The notes: a model not told the origin generated them from the sequence alone. A stretch of 64,000 nt of DNA from VXNE01 sp965261535 (GCA_965261535.1 OZ253469.1:4777413-4841412), one strand, 5' to 3'. Shown: positions 51,518 to 60,604, counted from the first letter of the stretch. Translations and numbers: made by a program.

Positions 51518-53350
51518 TCAGGCGCTCCGATACATGCTGTCGATCAGGTCGCCATATTTCTCATTGACGACCTTGCGCTTGAGTTTCTGGGTTGGGGTCA
51601 GTTCGTCGTCCTCCGGATCGAGCAACTGGTCGATGAGGCGGAACTGCTTGATGGTCTCGACGCGGGCAAATTTCGTGTTGACCGCCTCGATCTCTGCGCT
51701 AATCAGGTCTTCGACCTCGCGCGTGTGGCACAGGCTGGTGTACGTCGTGAAGGGCACGTCGTTGTCCTGGGCGAACCGGGTGACGTTCTCATGGTCGATC
51801 ATGACGAGGCAGCTGAGATACGGTCGCCGGTCGCCCACGACCACTGCGTCGGTGATGTAGGGCGAGAACTTGAGCTGGTTCTCGATCTCGCTTGGGGTGA
51901 TGTTCTTGCCCCCGGCGGTGATGATGATGTCCTTCATGCGCTCGAGGAGATAGATGAAGCCGTCATCGTCGATCCGACCAACATCGCCCGTGTGTAGCCA
52001 GCCCTGGACGAACGTGTCCGCCGTCTGTTCGGGCTTGTTCCAATAGCCCTGGATGACGGCCGGACTGCGAATCAGAATCTCGTTTTCTGCCGATAGCGCG
52101 ATCTCGACGCCGGGCGTCGCCTTGCCGACGCTGCCGATGCGGAAGTCGCCGGGAAGATTGGCCGTAGCGATGCCGCTACATTCGGTCTGTCCGTACGCCT
52201 CATACATGGGCTTGCCGAGCGCCCAATACCAGTCGATGAGATCGGGCGCGATAGGGGCGGCGGCGGTGGAAAGCCAACGGCAGGCGTCGATACCCAACAT
52301 CCGGCGCACATTTTTCAGCACCAGTCGATCAAGGCAGAAGAAGGCCAGTCCCAACGGCAACGGCACGGGTCGGCTCGCCTTGAGATAGCGCGCGCGGCGC
52401 ACGCCGACGGCCATTGCCATGGTGTAGGCGAGCCGACCCAGGGCGGTCGACTCCTTCAGCATGATCCGCACGGCGGAAAACTGCTTCTCCCACACCCTCG
52501 GCACCGCGAAGTGAAAGGTCGGCGACACCTCCCGCAGGTCGTGGATCATGGTTTCGGGGCTTTCCACCAGGTTCACTACGGAAGCAGCCGTTATGCCCAG
52601 AAAGGTGTAGAACATGCGTCCGGCGACGTGCGCCAGGGGCAGGAAGCCGAGCTGCTCGTCCGTATCGAAGACGGTGTAGCTGCTCGTCAGCGTCGCCATC
52701 ATGAACATCACGTTGGCCTGGGAGATCATCGCGCCCTTGGGTGGCCCCGTCGTGCCAGAGGTATAGGTCAGGATCATCAGATCGTCGGGACCGGCGCGGT
52801 CAATCTCGCGGTTCCAGGCATCCGGATGCGCCGCGTCGTAAGCCCGGCCGAGATCCTTGAGGGCCTCGAACGACATGCACATCGGATCGTCGAGGCTGCG
52901 CAGACCCTCCATGTCGAAGATGATGATCTTTTCGAGCGTCGGGGCGCGTTCCCGGACAGCCAGCACCTTGTCGAGCTGTTCCTCGTCTTCGGCGAAGTAA
53001 AAGCGAGTGCCGCTGTCGTTGATGAGATATTCCACCTGCGTCGACGAATCCGTGGGATATACGCCGCTGGTAACCCCGCCGACGCAAATGATGCCGAGGT
53101 CGACGAACAGCCATTCCTTCACGGCCTCGGCCGCGATGGAACAGACATCGCCGCGCGTGAGACCAAGCGCGAGCAATCCCAATCCCGCCAGTCGGGCCTG
53201 CTCGCCATAGTCGGCCCACGTGTACTCGTTCCAGATGCCCAGATCCTTTTCGCGCAGAGCCACCTTGCCCGCGCCGAGTTCGGCCACGCGCTTGCTGAAC
53301 AATGCCGGCATGGTGACGCAGTCTTCGATAGCGGTATGGTTCGCGTTCAT
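51518..53350 (-). CDS. Long-chain acyl-CoA synthetase-like AMP-dependent ligase
   Basis: The 610-residue protein is an ANL-family enzyme of the long FadD15/FAA type. It has the phosphate loop LTYTSGTTGPPKGAM, a long insertion typical of long-chain enzymes (residues 280-370), YEAYGQTECSG, the GWLHTGDVGRIDDDGF hinge and KDIIITAGGKNITPSEIE with the C-terminal lysine domain. It would activate a fatty or aromatic acid to its CoA ester. ATG 53350 overlaps the livF stop (ATGA). Its fusion into the end of a branched-chain-type ABC operon suggests that the transporter imports its substrate. An ATG six bases upstream is an alternative. Confidence 0.9.
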   Translation of the reverse strand: MNANHTAIEDCVTMPALFSKRVAELGAGKVALREKDLGIWNEYTWADYGEQARLAGLGLLALGLTRGDVCSIAAEAVKEWLFVDLGIICVGGVTSGVYPTDSSTQVEYLINDSGTRFYFAEDEEQLDKVLAVRERAPTLEKIIIFDMEGLRSLDDPMCMSFEALKDLGRAYDAAHPDAWNREIDRAGPDDLMILTYTSGTTGPPKGAMISQANVMFMMATLTSSYTVFDTDEQLGFLPLAHVAGRMFYTFLGITAASVVNLVESPETMIHDLREVSPTFHFAVPRVWEKQFSAVRIMLKESTALGRLAYTMAMAVGVRRARYLKASRPVPLPLGLAFFCLDRLVLKNVRRMLGIDACRWLSTAAAPIAPDLIDWYWALGKPMYEAYGQTECSGIATANLPGDFRIGSVGKATPGVEIALSAENEILIRSPAVIQGYWNKPEQTADTFVQGWLHTGDVGRIDDDGFIYLLERMKDIIITAGGKNITPSEIENQLKFSPYITDAVVVGDRRPYLSCLVMIDHENVTRFAQDNDVPFTTYTSLCHTREVEDLISAEIEAVNTKFARVETIKQFRLIDQLLDPEDDELTPTQKLKRKVVNEKYGDLIDSMYRSA

Positions 53351-54111
53351 CGCCATGTCTTGCGCTGCTTCCAGCGTCGCCGTCCGCGCACGCCCCGATC
53401 CTTCATGCCGAGATAGAACTCCTGGATGTCGGTCGCGTTCTTCAGGCGTTCGCACGTATCTTCCATGACGATGCGGCCAATCTCCATCACATAGCCGTAG
53501 TCCGCCACGTCCAGGGCCATGCGGGCGTTCTGCTCGACCAGCAGTATGGCCATCCGCCGCTCGCTGCGAAGCCGCCCGACTATGGTCGCGATCTCTCGCG
53601 CCAATGTAGGCGCCAGTCCAAGCGAAGGCTCGTCGAGGAGCATCAGCTTCGGGCGCAGCATCATTGCGCGACCGATCGCGAGCATCTGCTGCTCGCCTCC
53701 TGAGAGATATCCCGCTGGTTGCTTGCGACGTCCGGCAAGCCCCGGGAAATAGCCGTATACCATCTCCAGGTCGTCGGAAAAGTCGGCGCGCTTGCGGGAG
53801 AACGCGCCCACCACCAGGTTCTCTTCCACCGTGAGGAAGGGAAATACCTCCCGTCCCTCGGGCACGTGACCGATCCCTAGCCGCGCGACGCGGTCGGGGT
53901 CGAGACCGGTGATGTCCTTGCCGTCGAAGTCGACCGAGCCCTTGCGCGGGTCCATGGCGCCGGAGACGGTCTTCAGCACCGTCGTCTTGCCAGCCCCGTT
54001 TGCGCCCAGGACGGCGACGATTCCGCCGTCCTCGACCTCAAGGGAGACGCCCCGGATTGCCATGATGGGACCATAGTAGGTCTCGACGTTCCTGAGGGTA
54101 AGCAACGCCAC
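53347..54111 (-). CDS. livF: Branched-chain amino acid-type ABC ATPase LivF
   Basis: The 254-residue ATPase begins VALLTLRNVETYYGPIMAIRGV and has Walker A VLGANGAGKTTVL, the LivF-type GHVPEGREVFPFLTVEENL, signature LSGGEQQMLAIGRAMML, Walker B LMLLDEPSLGLAP and VEQNARMALDVADYGYVMEIGRI. GTG 54111 follows the livG stop by one base, which fixes the start in preference to an upstream extension opposing livG. The product pairs with LivG. Confidence 0.93.
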   Translation of the reverse strand: MALLTLRNVETYYGPIMAIRGVSLEVEDGGIVAVLGANGAGKTTVLKTVSGAMDPRKGSVDFDGKDITGLDPDRVARLGIGHVPEGREVFPFLTVEENLVVGAFSRKRADFSDDLEMVYGYFPGLAGRRKQPAGYLSGGEQQMLAIGRAMMLRPKLMLLDEPSLGLAPTLAREIATIVGRLRSERRMAILLVEQNARMALDVADYGYVMEIGRIVMEDTCERLKNATDIQEFYLGMKDRGVRGRRRWKQRKTWR

Positions 54112-54112
54112 G

Positions 54113-54901
54113 TCAGTCTCCGAGGTACGCCCGCAGAACCGCCGGGTGGTTCTGCACCTCCGCCGGCGTGCCGGTGGTGATGGCACCACCGTCCGCCATC
54201 GCCATGACCCGGTTTGAAACCGCTGTCACCAGGTTCATGTCGTGCTCCACCATGGCGATGGTAACGCCGAGATCCGCCGAAATGTCCTCGATCCAGAACG
54301 ACAGGTCCTCCGTCTCTTCGGGGTTGAGTCCGGACGACGGCTCGTCCAGCAGCAGCAACTGCGGCTCGGCGCACAGCGCGCGAGCGATCTCCACGATCTT
54401 TCGCGTCCCGAAGGGCAGGGCACCCACCATCTGATCTCGGCTGCTCTGCAGATCGAGCAAGTCGATGATCTGTTCCGCGTAGGACCGGAATGCGATCTCC
54501 TGGCGACGAACGGACGGCAGGAAAAGGAATTCTGCGAGGAGGTTCGTGCGGCGATGCACATGACGGCCTATGAGCAGATTCTCAAGCACCGTTGCGCGAT
54601 CAAACAATTCGGTATTCTGGAACGTCCGCGCAATACCGAGTTCGGCGATGCGGTGTCCCGGCACCCGGCTCATTTCTTCGCCGTTGAATGCCATGGTGCC
54701 CGCATCCGCGTCGTATATGCGGTTGATCAGGTTGAAGATCGTCGTCTTGCCGGCCCCGTTGGGACCGATGATGCTGAACACCTCGCCCGGGCGAATATCG
54801 AACGATACGTCTCGCACCGCCTTTACGCCGCCGAAACTGAGCGACAGGCTGCGCGCCTCGAACAGCGTCGCCGCCGCTTCGGGGGTCTGCGAACGGGTCA
54901 A
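54113..54901 (-). CDS. livG: Branched-chain amino acid-type ABC ATPase LivG
   Basis: The 262-residue ATPase has SLSFGGVKAVRDVSFDI, Walker A IIGPNGAGKTTIFNLI, GIARTFQNTELF, a signature region reading ALPFGTRKIVEIARAL, Walker B LLLLDEPSSGLNPEE and VEHDMNLVTAVSNRVMAMADG. The usual LSYGxQRR is here LPFGTRKI, as in several LivG homologues of carboxylate transporters. The start is TTG 54901, overlapping the livM stop as TTGA. Confidence 0.92.
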   Translation of the reverse strand: MTRSQTPEAAATLFEARSLSLSFGGVKAVRDVSFDIRPGEVFSIIGPNGAGKTTIFNLINRIYDADAGTMAFNGEEMSRVPGHRIAELGIARTFQNTELFDRATVLENLLIGRHVHRRTNLLAEFLFLPSVRRQEIAFRSYAEQIIDLLDLQSSRDQMVGALPFGTRKIVEIARALCAEPQLLLLDEPSSGLNPEETEDLSFWIEDISADLGVTIAMVEHDMNLVTAVSNRVMAMADGGAITTGTPAEVQNHPAVLRAYLGD

Positions 54902-55974
54902 TGTACCCGCTCCGTTCTGAGATAGGACTTCTGGCGCTTGTGCGTCGCCTTTCGATACAAGGGAAACTGGCTCAGCCAGGCGCGAATCTTGAGCCAGCGA
55001 CCGTATATGCCAAGGGGCTCGAAGACGAGGAACAACACCAGAATGGCGCCGAAGACGCCAAGCTCCAAGCCCGGAATCTGACTGACGGTGGACGGCAGGA
55101 CGTCCCGAGCCAGCGCGATCACCTGGGGCAGGAAGCCGACGAAAATCGCGCCGAAGACAACGCCGTGAAGAGATCCCAGCCCGCCGACCACGACCAGCAG
55201 GAGGAGTTGTATCGACGTTTGCACGGTAAACGAGTCCGGCGCCAGGTAACCGATTCTGTGCGCCAACAACACGCCGGCCAGGCTGGTGAACGCCGCCGAG
55301 ACCGCAAAAGCCGTTGTCTTGGTACGGGCCAGGTGCACGCCCATGCTCTGGGCGGATATCTCGGAATCCCGCACGGCGATGAAGGCGCGTCCCATAGGGC
55401 TGCGCAGCAGGTTAGCCGCGGCAATCAGGCCCGCCCCAAGGAGGCCGAGACTGACGTAGTACAGCACGTAGCTGTCGGTCAGGCTGAAGCCGAAAAACTC
55501 GGGTTGCGGGACTGCAACGCCGCGCAGCCCGCCGGTGACCGGTTCCCAGTGCTCGATGCCATACGCCACGATGCGTTCGAACGCGAGGGTTGCGATCGCG
55601 AGATAAACGCCGGTCATGCGTAGGGCCGGGATACCCACCAGCGCGCCGACAAGGGCGGTAAACACCACGGCGAGAGGCGCGGACAGCGCAAAAGGTACGC
55701 CGTAGCCGAGGAGTACCGTGTGGGTGTAGGCGCCGATGGCAAGGAACGCCGCGTGTCCGAGGCTGACGAGTCCGGTATGGCCGACCAGCAGCATGAGACC
55801 GATACCGGCGATGGCCCAGATAAAGACCAGCACCAGTTCACCGACGTAGAAGGCGTTCAGGAACCATGGCGCCGCGACCACGGCGACCGCGAGGAGCGCG
55901 TACCAGAACCGCTGGCCGTTGTGGCGGAAAAGATCGACGTCCTGGCCATAGTGGGTGGTGAGCACGAATCGCAT
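54898..55974 (-). CDS. livM: Branched-chain amino acid-type ABC permease LivM
   Basis: The 358-residue membrane protein has eight to ten helices and the LivM signatures GLMLLVGHTGLVSLGHAAFLAIGAY, GIPALRMTGVYLAIATLAF, AFIAVRDSEISAQSMGV and VVGGLGSLHGVVFGAIFVG. It forms the channel with LivH. It starts seven bases after livH ends and overlaps livG. Confidence 0.94.
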   Translation of the reverse strand: MRFVLTTHYGQDVDLFRHNGQRFWYALLAVAVVAAPWFLNAFYVGELVLVFIWAIAGIGLMLLVGHTGLVSLGHAAFLAIGAYTHTVLLGYGVPFALSAPLAVVFTALVGALVGIPALRMTGVYLAIATLAFERIVAYGIEHWEPVTGGLRGVAVPQPEFFGFSLTDSYVLYYVSLGLLGAGLIAAANLLRSPMGRAFIAVRDSEISAQSMGVHLARTKTTAFAVSAAFTSLAGVLLAHRIGYLAPDSFTVQTSIQLLLLVVVGGLGSLHGVVFGAIFVGFLPQVIALARDVLPSTVSQIPGLELGVFGAILVLFLVFEPLGIYGRWLKIRAWLSQFPLYRKATHKRQKSYLRTERVH

Positions 55975-55981
55975 GTCCGGG

Positions 55982-56851
55982 CTACACCTTTTTCTGTTGT
56001 AGCGAAGCGAAGATGCCTTGCGGGCGCGCCAAGAGCATCACCAACAGGATCACGAAGGCGCTGACCTCGCCGAGTCCCGCCGGCAGATAGAGTCCGGCGA
56101 ACTGCTCTACGACGCCGATGAGCAACCCGCCGACGATCGCCCCGGGCAAGCTGCCGAACCCGCCCACGATGGCCGCGGCGAACGCCTTGATGCCAAGAAT
56201 CCCCATCATGGGCTCAATCAACATGACTGGGGCGACGAGTATGCCGGCGGCGGCGGAGATCGCGGCGGAGATACCCCAGACCAACGAAGTGACGCGCTTG
56301 ACCGGGACACCGCTATAGTACGCCGCGAGCTGGTTCTGGGATGCCGCCTGCATCGCGACCCCGATGCGTGAGTAGCGAAAGAACGCCCACAAGGCAAGGC
56401 AGAGGAGGGCGGTGCCGCCGATGACCACGAGGTTTTCGTAACCGAGAACGACGCCGCCGACCTCAAGCACGTTTCCGGCAAACGGGACATCGAGGGTGCG
56501 TATGCCGCTGCCCCAGATCGCCCCGGCGACAGCCCGAAGGACGAAGCCAAGACCAATCGTGAGCATCAGCACAGCAAACGGCGGCTGGCCGATCATCGGC
56601 CGAATCACGGTGCGTTCGATCGCCATGCCAAAGCCGACCATGACGACAAGCGTGAGGAAAAATCCCGCGAAGAACGGCAGTCCCGCCGAATTGACGAAGC
56701 TGAACGCCACGAAAGCGCCGAGCATCATCATGTCGCCCTGGGCGAAGTTCAGCATCTCGGTGGCCTTGTAGATCATCACGAAGCCAAGGGCGATGAGTCC
56801 ATAGACGCACCCTTGGGAAAGGCCGCTCAGCAATAGCTGAAATACTTCCAT
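55982..56851 (-). CDS. livH: Branched-chain amino acid-type ABC permease LivH
   Basis: First gene of the operon livH-livM-livG-livF-acyl-CoA synthetase. The 289-residue protein has GLSQGCVYGLIALGFVMIYKATEMLNFAQGDMMMLGAF, the typical LivH N-terminus, RYSRIGVAMQAASQN and IVGGFGSLPGAIVGGLLIGVVE. No livK/livJ substrate-binding protein is encoded in the window, so the complex must use one encoded elsewhere. Upstream lies an enoyl-CoA hydratase pseudogene on the same strand, once probably part of the same catabolic unit. Confidence 0.94.
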   Translation of the reverse strand: MEVFQLLLSGLSQGCVYGLIALGFVMIYKATEMLNFAQGDMMMLGAFVAFSFVNSAGLPFFAGFFLTLVVMVGFGMAIERTVIRPMIGQPPFAVLMLTIGLGFVLRAVAGAIWGSGIRTLDVPFAGNVLEVGGVVLGYENLVVIGGTALLCLALWAFFRYSRIGVAMQAASQNQLAAYYSGVPVKRVTSLVWGISAAISAAAGILVAPVMLIEPMMGILGIKAFAAAIVGGFGSLPGAIVGGLLIGVVEQFAGLYLPAGLGEVSAFVILLVMLLARPQGIFASLQQKKV

Positions 56852-56922
56852 TGCCCTACGCTATCCGCGCCATTTCGGCGGCCATCGATTCCGCGGTCCG
56901 CCCGGCGCCTCGTGAAACGACG

Positions 56923-57346
56923 TCAATTGTCGCGCAGCCGGCCCGTCTCATCGCGAAACTCCGGGCCATTGACGCGCGCCCGACCATCGCCGAACTTGGT
57001 GTCGCGATTGCGCAGCGTCTCTCGCGAACGGACTCTCGGAAGCCGAAAGCGGCAGCCGCGTTGTGGCCGCGAACGTCGTTTTCGACCGCCATGCGCTGCA
57101 GGGTGCGGGCACCCATCAGTTCGAGTCCCATGTTGATGATGCGCTTGTTGGCCGATAACAGGTCCGGGTCTATCTTGCACAGGCGGTCGGCGAGTTGCTC
57201 GACTTCGTACTCCAGGTGTTCCTTCGGAACAGACTTCAATCGGACTGCAGTTTCAGCGACAGCGCGTTGAGTTTCTCCGGACGGTTGAGGGTTATCCGAG
57301 CGCGGCCGTCCGCCACGTCGTACTCAATGCTGTCAAAGCCCGTCAT
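56923..57346 (-). pseudogene. Enoyl-CoA hydratase/isomerase, internally deleted and frameshifted
   Basis: ATG 57346, with a strong GGAGGGG site, opens a typical crotonase start (IEYDVADGRARITLNRPEKLNALS) that stops after 36 codons. The frame beginning at 57239 then reads VPKEHLEYEVEQLADRL and LLSANKRIINMGLELMGARTLQRMA, the C-terminal third of the same family, up to FGFRESVRE. It next shifts frame again into LRNRDTKFGDGRARVNGPE, ending at 56923. About 150 central residues, including the oxyanion-hole regions, are missing. The product cannot be active. It lies directly upstream of livH and is oriented with it. Confidence 0.85.
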
Positions 57347-57728
57347 TTATCCCCTCCGGCTACCCTGAACGCGCGCCGTAGGTTACCGTTTGCCAGGTGA
57401 AGCCGAAACCCTGAAAAGGATCCATGCGAAAAGCACAGCGGAGCGGTCGCAACGTGACAGGCGCGGCTCCGGGTCATGATTGTCGGCGTAAAGGCTCGCC
57501 AGATATTTCCCATCCTGCACCAAAACAGGGCGTCAATTGTCAGGACTGACGCCAGGAACGTCTTTCGCGATAACGTTTTTATGCACAAGCCGCAGTTGTC
57601 GGGGGTGTCTGAAAAAGGCCGCACAATTGAATCTATTACCTTCGAAAAGATCTTTATCTAATTGTTTTTTAAGTTAAACGTACGTATTTTCATACTTCTG
57701 TAACATTTCATCCCTATTCCGTCGATAA
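57347..57728. other. Spacer between the enoyl-CoA hydratase pseudogene and hemF
   Basis: About 380 bp without a convincing gene. The part nearest hemF (57600-57720) is clearly AT-rich, with runs such as TTGTTTTTTAAGTTAAACG, and may hold the promoter of the now broken hydratase operon on the minus strand. Short frames exist on both strands but none resembles a known family. No terminator with a clean stem was found after hemF. Confidence 0.5.
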
Positions 57729-58649
57729 TCAGTCCCCAGACTTATCCACAAGCTCAAGCCAGTTGCGCGGCGGAAGGAAATGGTCCGTGAGCGCCGCTTC
57801 TGCCGAATTCGGCGGCGGCTTGTAGTCGTAGATCCACCGCGCCCGCGGCGGCAAGGACGCCAGCACCGACTCCACGTTTCGACCTGATTGGAGGCCGTAG
57901 CGCGTACCGCGATCCACAGCCAGATTGAACTCCGCGTAGCGTCCGCGTCGAAATAGCATGAAGTCTTCTTCGCGTCGGCCCCAGGGAATGTTGCTGCGCC
58001 GCTCGAAGATAGGGCAATACGCCGGCAGGAAGTGCTTGCCGACGCTGCGGACGAAGGCCAGGCTGGCGTCGAATCCGCCCTCCGTCCAGTCGTCGAAAAA
58101 GATGCCGCCGACGCCGCGCGCTTCCTTGCGATGGGGCAGGTAGAAGTAAGCGTCGCAATTGCCCTTCAGCCGGGCGTAGGCATCCCCATGGGGATGGCAG
58201 GCATCGCAGGCTGTTCGGTGCCAATGCACGACATCCTCGGTGAACGGATAGAAAGGCGTCAGGTCGAAACCGCCGCCGAAGTACCACACGGGATCCTTCG
58301 TGCCGACGAGAAAGAATCGTAGATTCATGTGGGCGGTCGGCACGTAGGGATTGCGCGGATGCGCGATCAGCGAGATCGCCGTTGCCTGAAAGGGTTGCCC
58401 GGCAAAGTGCGGGTTGCGTTCCGTCGCCGCGGCGGGAAGGCTGTCGCCGATTGCATGGGTAAACAAAACGGCAGCCTTTTCGATGTTGGCGCCGTCCTGC
58501 AGTACGCGGGATCGAGAAAGGCCGCCGCGGGGCAGGGGGGTGCTTTGTCCCGAGAATCCTCCCTCGCCGTCCAGGCGCGCAAGGCTTGACTCGATCTCGT
58601 CTTGCAGGTCCCGGAAGAGCTGGCGCGCGGGCGCGATTCCTATCCCCAC
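57729..58649 (-). CDS. hemF: Oxygen-dependent coproporphyrinogen III oxidase
   Basis: HemF decarboxylates coproporphyrinogen III to protoporphyrinogen IX using oxygen in heme synthesis. The 306-residue protein contains SRVLQDGANIEKAAV, TAHMNLRFFLVG, WYFGGGFDLTPFYPF, the HRKEARGVGGIFFDDW signature, FMLFRRGRYAEFNLAVDRGT and NVESVLASLPPRARWIYDY. The length equals that of E. coli HemF plus a few residues. The start is GTG 58649 with GAAGG five bases upstream; an in-frame stop lies shortly above. The presence of the aerobic enzyme points to growth with oxygen. Confidence 0.96.
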   Translation of the reverse strand: MGIGIAPARQLFRDLQDEIESSLARLDGEGGFSGQSTPLPRGGLSRSRVLQDGANIEKAAVLFTHAIGDSLPAAATERNPHFAGQPFQATAISLIAHPRNPYVPTAHMNLRFFLVGTKDPVWYFGGGFDLTPFYPFTEDVVHWHRTACDACHPHGDAYARLKGNCDAYFYLPHRKEARGVGGIFFDDWTEGGFDASLAFVRSVGKHFLPAYCPIFERRSNIPWGRREEDFMLFRRGRYAEFNLAVDRGTRYGLQSGRNVESVLASLPPRARWIYDYKPPPNSAEAALTDHFLPPRNWLELVDKSGD

Positions 58650-58720
58650 GATGCCTTCGTTCCAGGGGCTTCCCGAGCATTATGCAGTAGAATCCTGTGT
58701 TTGCTACCCCGAAGTCGCGG

Positions 58721-58936
58721 GTAGCCCGGATATTTCACCAAGCCGTTTGCCGAATATTTGAATGTTTTTTTGTTTCAATGGGTAATCCCATTTTTCGGAA
58801 GTCCTGCTGGGAACAAACGGCGCTGGCCGCGCGCTCGCACGGTGGGGCCGGGCCACGGGCGGAGCTAATAGGCACCGCCCGTGGGGCACTTTTGCCCGCG
58901 CGATCATCGCGGCCCTTGATGAAATATCCGGGCTAG
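58721..58936 (-). mobile_element. MITE-like element, copy C (short form without hairpin array)
   Basis: A 216-bp unit in inverted orientation relative to copies A and B, flanked by GTAG on the left and CTAG on the right. Ends read CCCGGATATTTCACCAAGCC and, from the other side, CCCGGATATTTCATCAAGGG. The AT-rich arm, the REP-like stem and the CGCGATGATCGCG palindrome are retained. The GGAGCC module, the whole hairpin array and the AGAGACGG segment are missing, with the junction at CTTTTGCCCGCGCGATCATCGCGG. It lies between hemF and the divergent acyl-CoA dehydrogenase gene, whose ATG is only seven bases from its end. Confidence 0.85.
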
Positions 58937-58943
58937 ATCACGA

Positions 58944-60566
58944 ATGGACAGATGCGAGCGCGCGCAGGATATCGTAGCAGGCGCGCGCCGCGCGCTTGAG
59001 GTGGCGGCGGCCAGGCTGCATGAAGAGGCGCAGATCGAACTCTACGACCTGGCGATCTCCAGTGCCGAACTCACCGCTGCCGAAATCATGCTCGATTATG
59101 CCGCGCAACACGCGCCGCCAGACGAGCGGGCGTTCAAGGAGGCGCTGGCGCTGACCTTCTGCGCCGAAGCGACCAGCAACCTGCAGCACAGGCTGCGGCT
59201 GCGGCCAAGCGCCTACGGACTCAGCGCCGCCGAACTCTCGAATGACTACGTGGAGATCGCGGATCAATACCTGTCTCCGGATCATTTGAGATCCCTTGGA
59301 CAGGCGTGGCGTGACCGAAGCGGACGGATGCCGCCGGACCACCTCGACGAGGAAAAGTCGATGATCCGCGAAACGTTCCGCCAGTTCGCGGACGAACGCG
59401 TGGCGCCATTGGCCGAAGCGATCCACCGCGAGGATGCCATGGTTCCCGACGCGATCATCGACGGCCTGCGGGAACTCGGCTGTTTCGGATTGTGCGTGCC
59501 GGAACGATACGGTGGATTGCAGCCGCATGGGACCGAGGACCGCCTCGGCATGGTGGTGGTAACCGAAGAACTGTCCCGAGGTTCTCTTGGCGCCGCGGGC
59601 AGCCTGATTACGCGACCGGAAATCATGGCGCAAGCCCTGCTCGAAGGGGGCACCGAGGCGCAAAAGCAACGCTGGCTGCCGGGTCTGGCCGCGGGTGATC
59701 CCCTGTGCGCCATTTCCGTCACGGAACCGGGGACCGGATCGGATGTGGCGGCCGTATCGCTGAGGGCGGAGAAGACCGAAGGCGGTTGGCGGCTCAACGG
59801 AGGCAAGACCTGGTGTACGTTCGCCGGCAAGTCGGGCGTCATCCTCGTTCTCGCCCGGACCGACCCCGATGTCCGACCTCCGCACCGCGGATTGTCGCTT
59901 TTCGTGGTGGAGAAACCCGTCTACGACGGGCACGATTTCGAGTACGCACAACCACGCGGCGGCAAGGTGTCGGGACGCGCGATACCGACCATCGGGTACC
60001 GGGGGATGCACTCGTTCGAAATGTTCTACGACGACTTTTTCGTGCCCGATGATGCGATGGTGGGCGAAGCGGACGGACGCGGCAAGGGCTTTTACTACAC
60101 GATGCGCGGCTTTTCGGGAGGCCGTCTACAGACCGCGGCGCGCGCCAGCGGCCTGATGCGCGCCGCCTTCGAGGCGGCGCTTGGCTATGCGGAAAACCGC
60201 ACGGTGTTCGGTCGCGCCGTCGCGGACTATCCCTTGACGCTGCAGAAGTTCGCGCGCATGGGTATGTATATCGTCGCTTGTCGACAGTTCTCGTACGCGG
60301 TCGCGCAGCGCATCGACGCGCGGGGCGAACTTGACACCGGCCGAAACGGCGCGCAACTGGCGGCCAGTCTGGTCAAACTATTCGCGTGCAAGGTGGCGGA
60401 AAGCGTGACCCGGGAAGCGATGCAGATCCACGGGGGCATGGGCTACGGGGAAGAATCCCCGGTGAGTCGCTACTTCCTCGACGCCCGGGTTCTGTCCATC
60501 TTCGAGGGTGCCGAGGAAATTCTGGCCCTGAAGGTCATCGGCAGAGCCTTGTTGGCGACGGATTAG
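58944..60566 (+). CDS. Acyl-CoA dehydrogenase with N-terminal helical extension
   Basis: The 540-residue protein has about 130 helical residues before a normal acyl-CoA dehydrogenase core. The core starts at EEKSMIRETFRQFADERVAPLA and contains CAISVTEPGTGSDVAAVSLRAE, GGKTWCTFAGKSGVILVLART, the FSGGRLQTAARASGLMRAAFEAALGYA region, and MQIHGGMGYGEESPVSRYFLDARVLSIFEGAEEIL. The catalytic Glu appears to lie in FEGAEEI. ATG 58944 is seven bases from the right end of MITE copy C, with no clear ribosome site, so its 5' signals must come from the element or the true N-terminus was clipped. The extension also occurs in some relatives. Confidence 0.88.
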   Translation: MDRCERAQDIVAGARRALEVAAARLHEEAQIELYDLAISSAELTAAEIMLDYAAQHAPPDERAFKEALALTFCAEATSNLQHRLRLRPSAYGLSAAELSNDYVEIADQYLSPDHLRSLGQAWRDRSGRMPPDHLDEEKSMIRETFRQFADERVAPLAEAIHREDAMVPDAIIDGLRELGCFGLCVPERYGGLQPHGTEDRLGMVVVTEELSRGSLGAAGSLITRPEIMAQALLEGGTEAQKQRWLPGLAAGDPLCAISVTEPGTGSDVAAVSLRAEKTEGGWRLNGGKTWCTFAGKSGVILVLARTDPDVRPPHRGLSLFVVEKPVYDGHDFEYAQPRGGKVSGRAIPTIGYRGMHSFEMFYDDFFVPDDAMVGEADGRGKGFYYTMRGFSGGRLQTAARASGLMRAAFEAALGYAENRTVFGRAVADYPLTLQKFARMGMYIVACRQFSYAVAQRIDARGELDTGRNGAQLAASLVKLFACKVAESVTREAMQIHGGMGYGEESPVSRYFLDARVLSIFEGAEEILALKVIGRALLATD

Positions 60567-60604
60567 CCCCGCTTCGGCGACCGCAACCACCAGATCTGAT
60601 TGCG

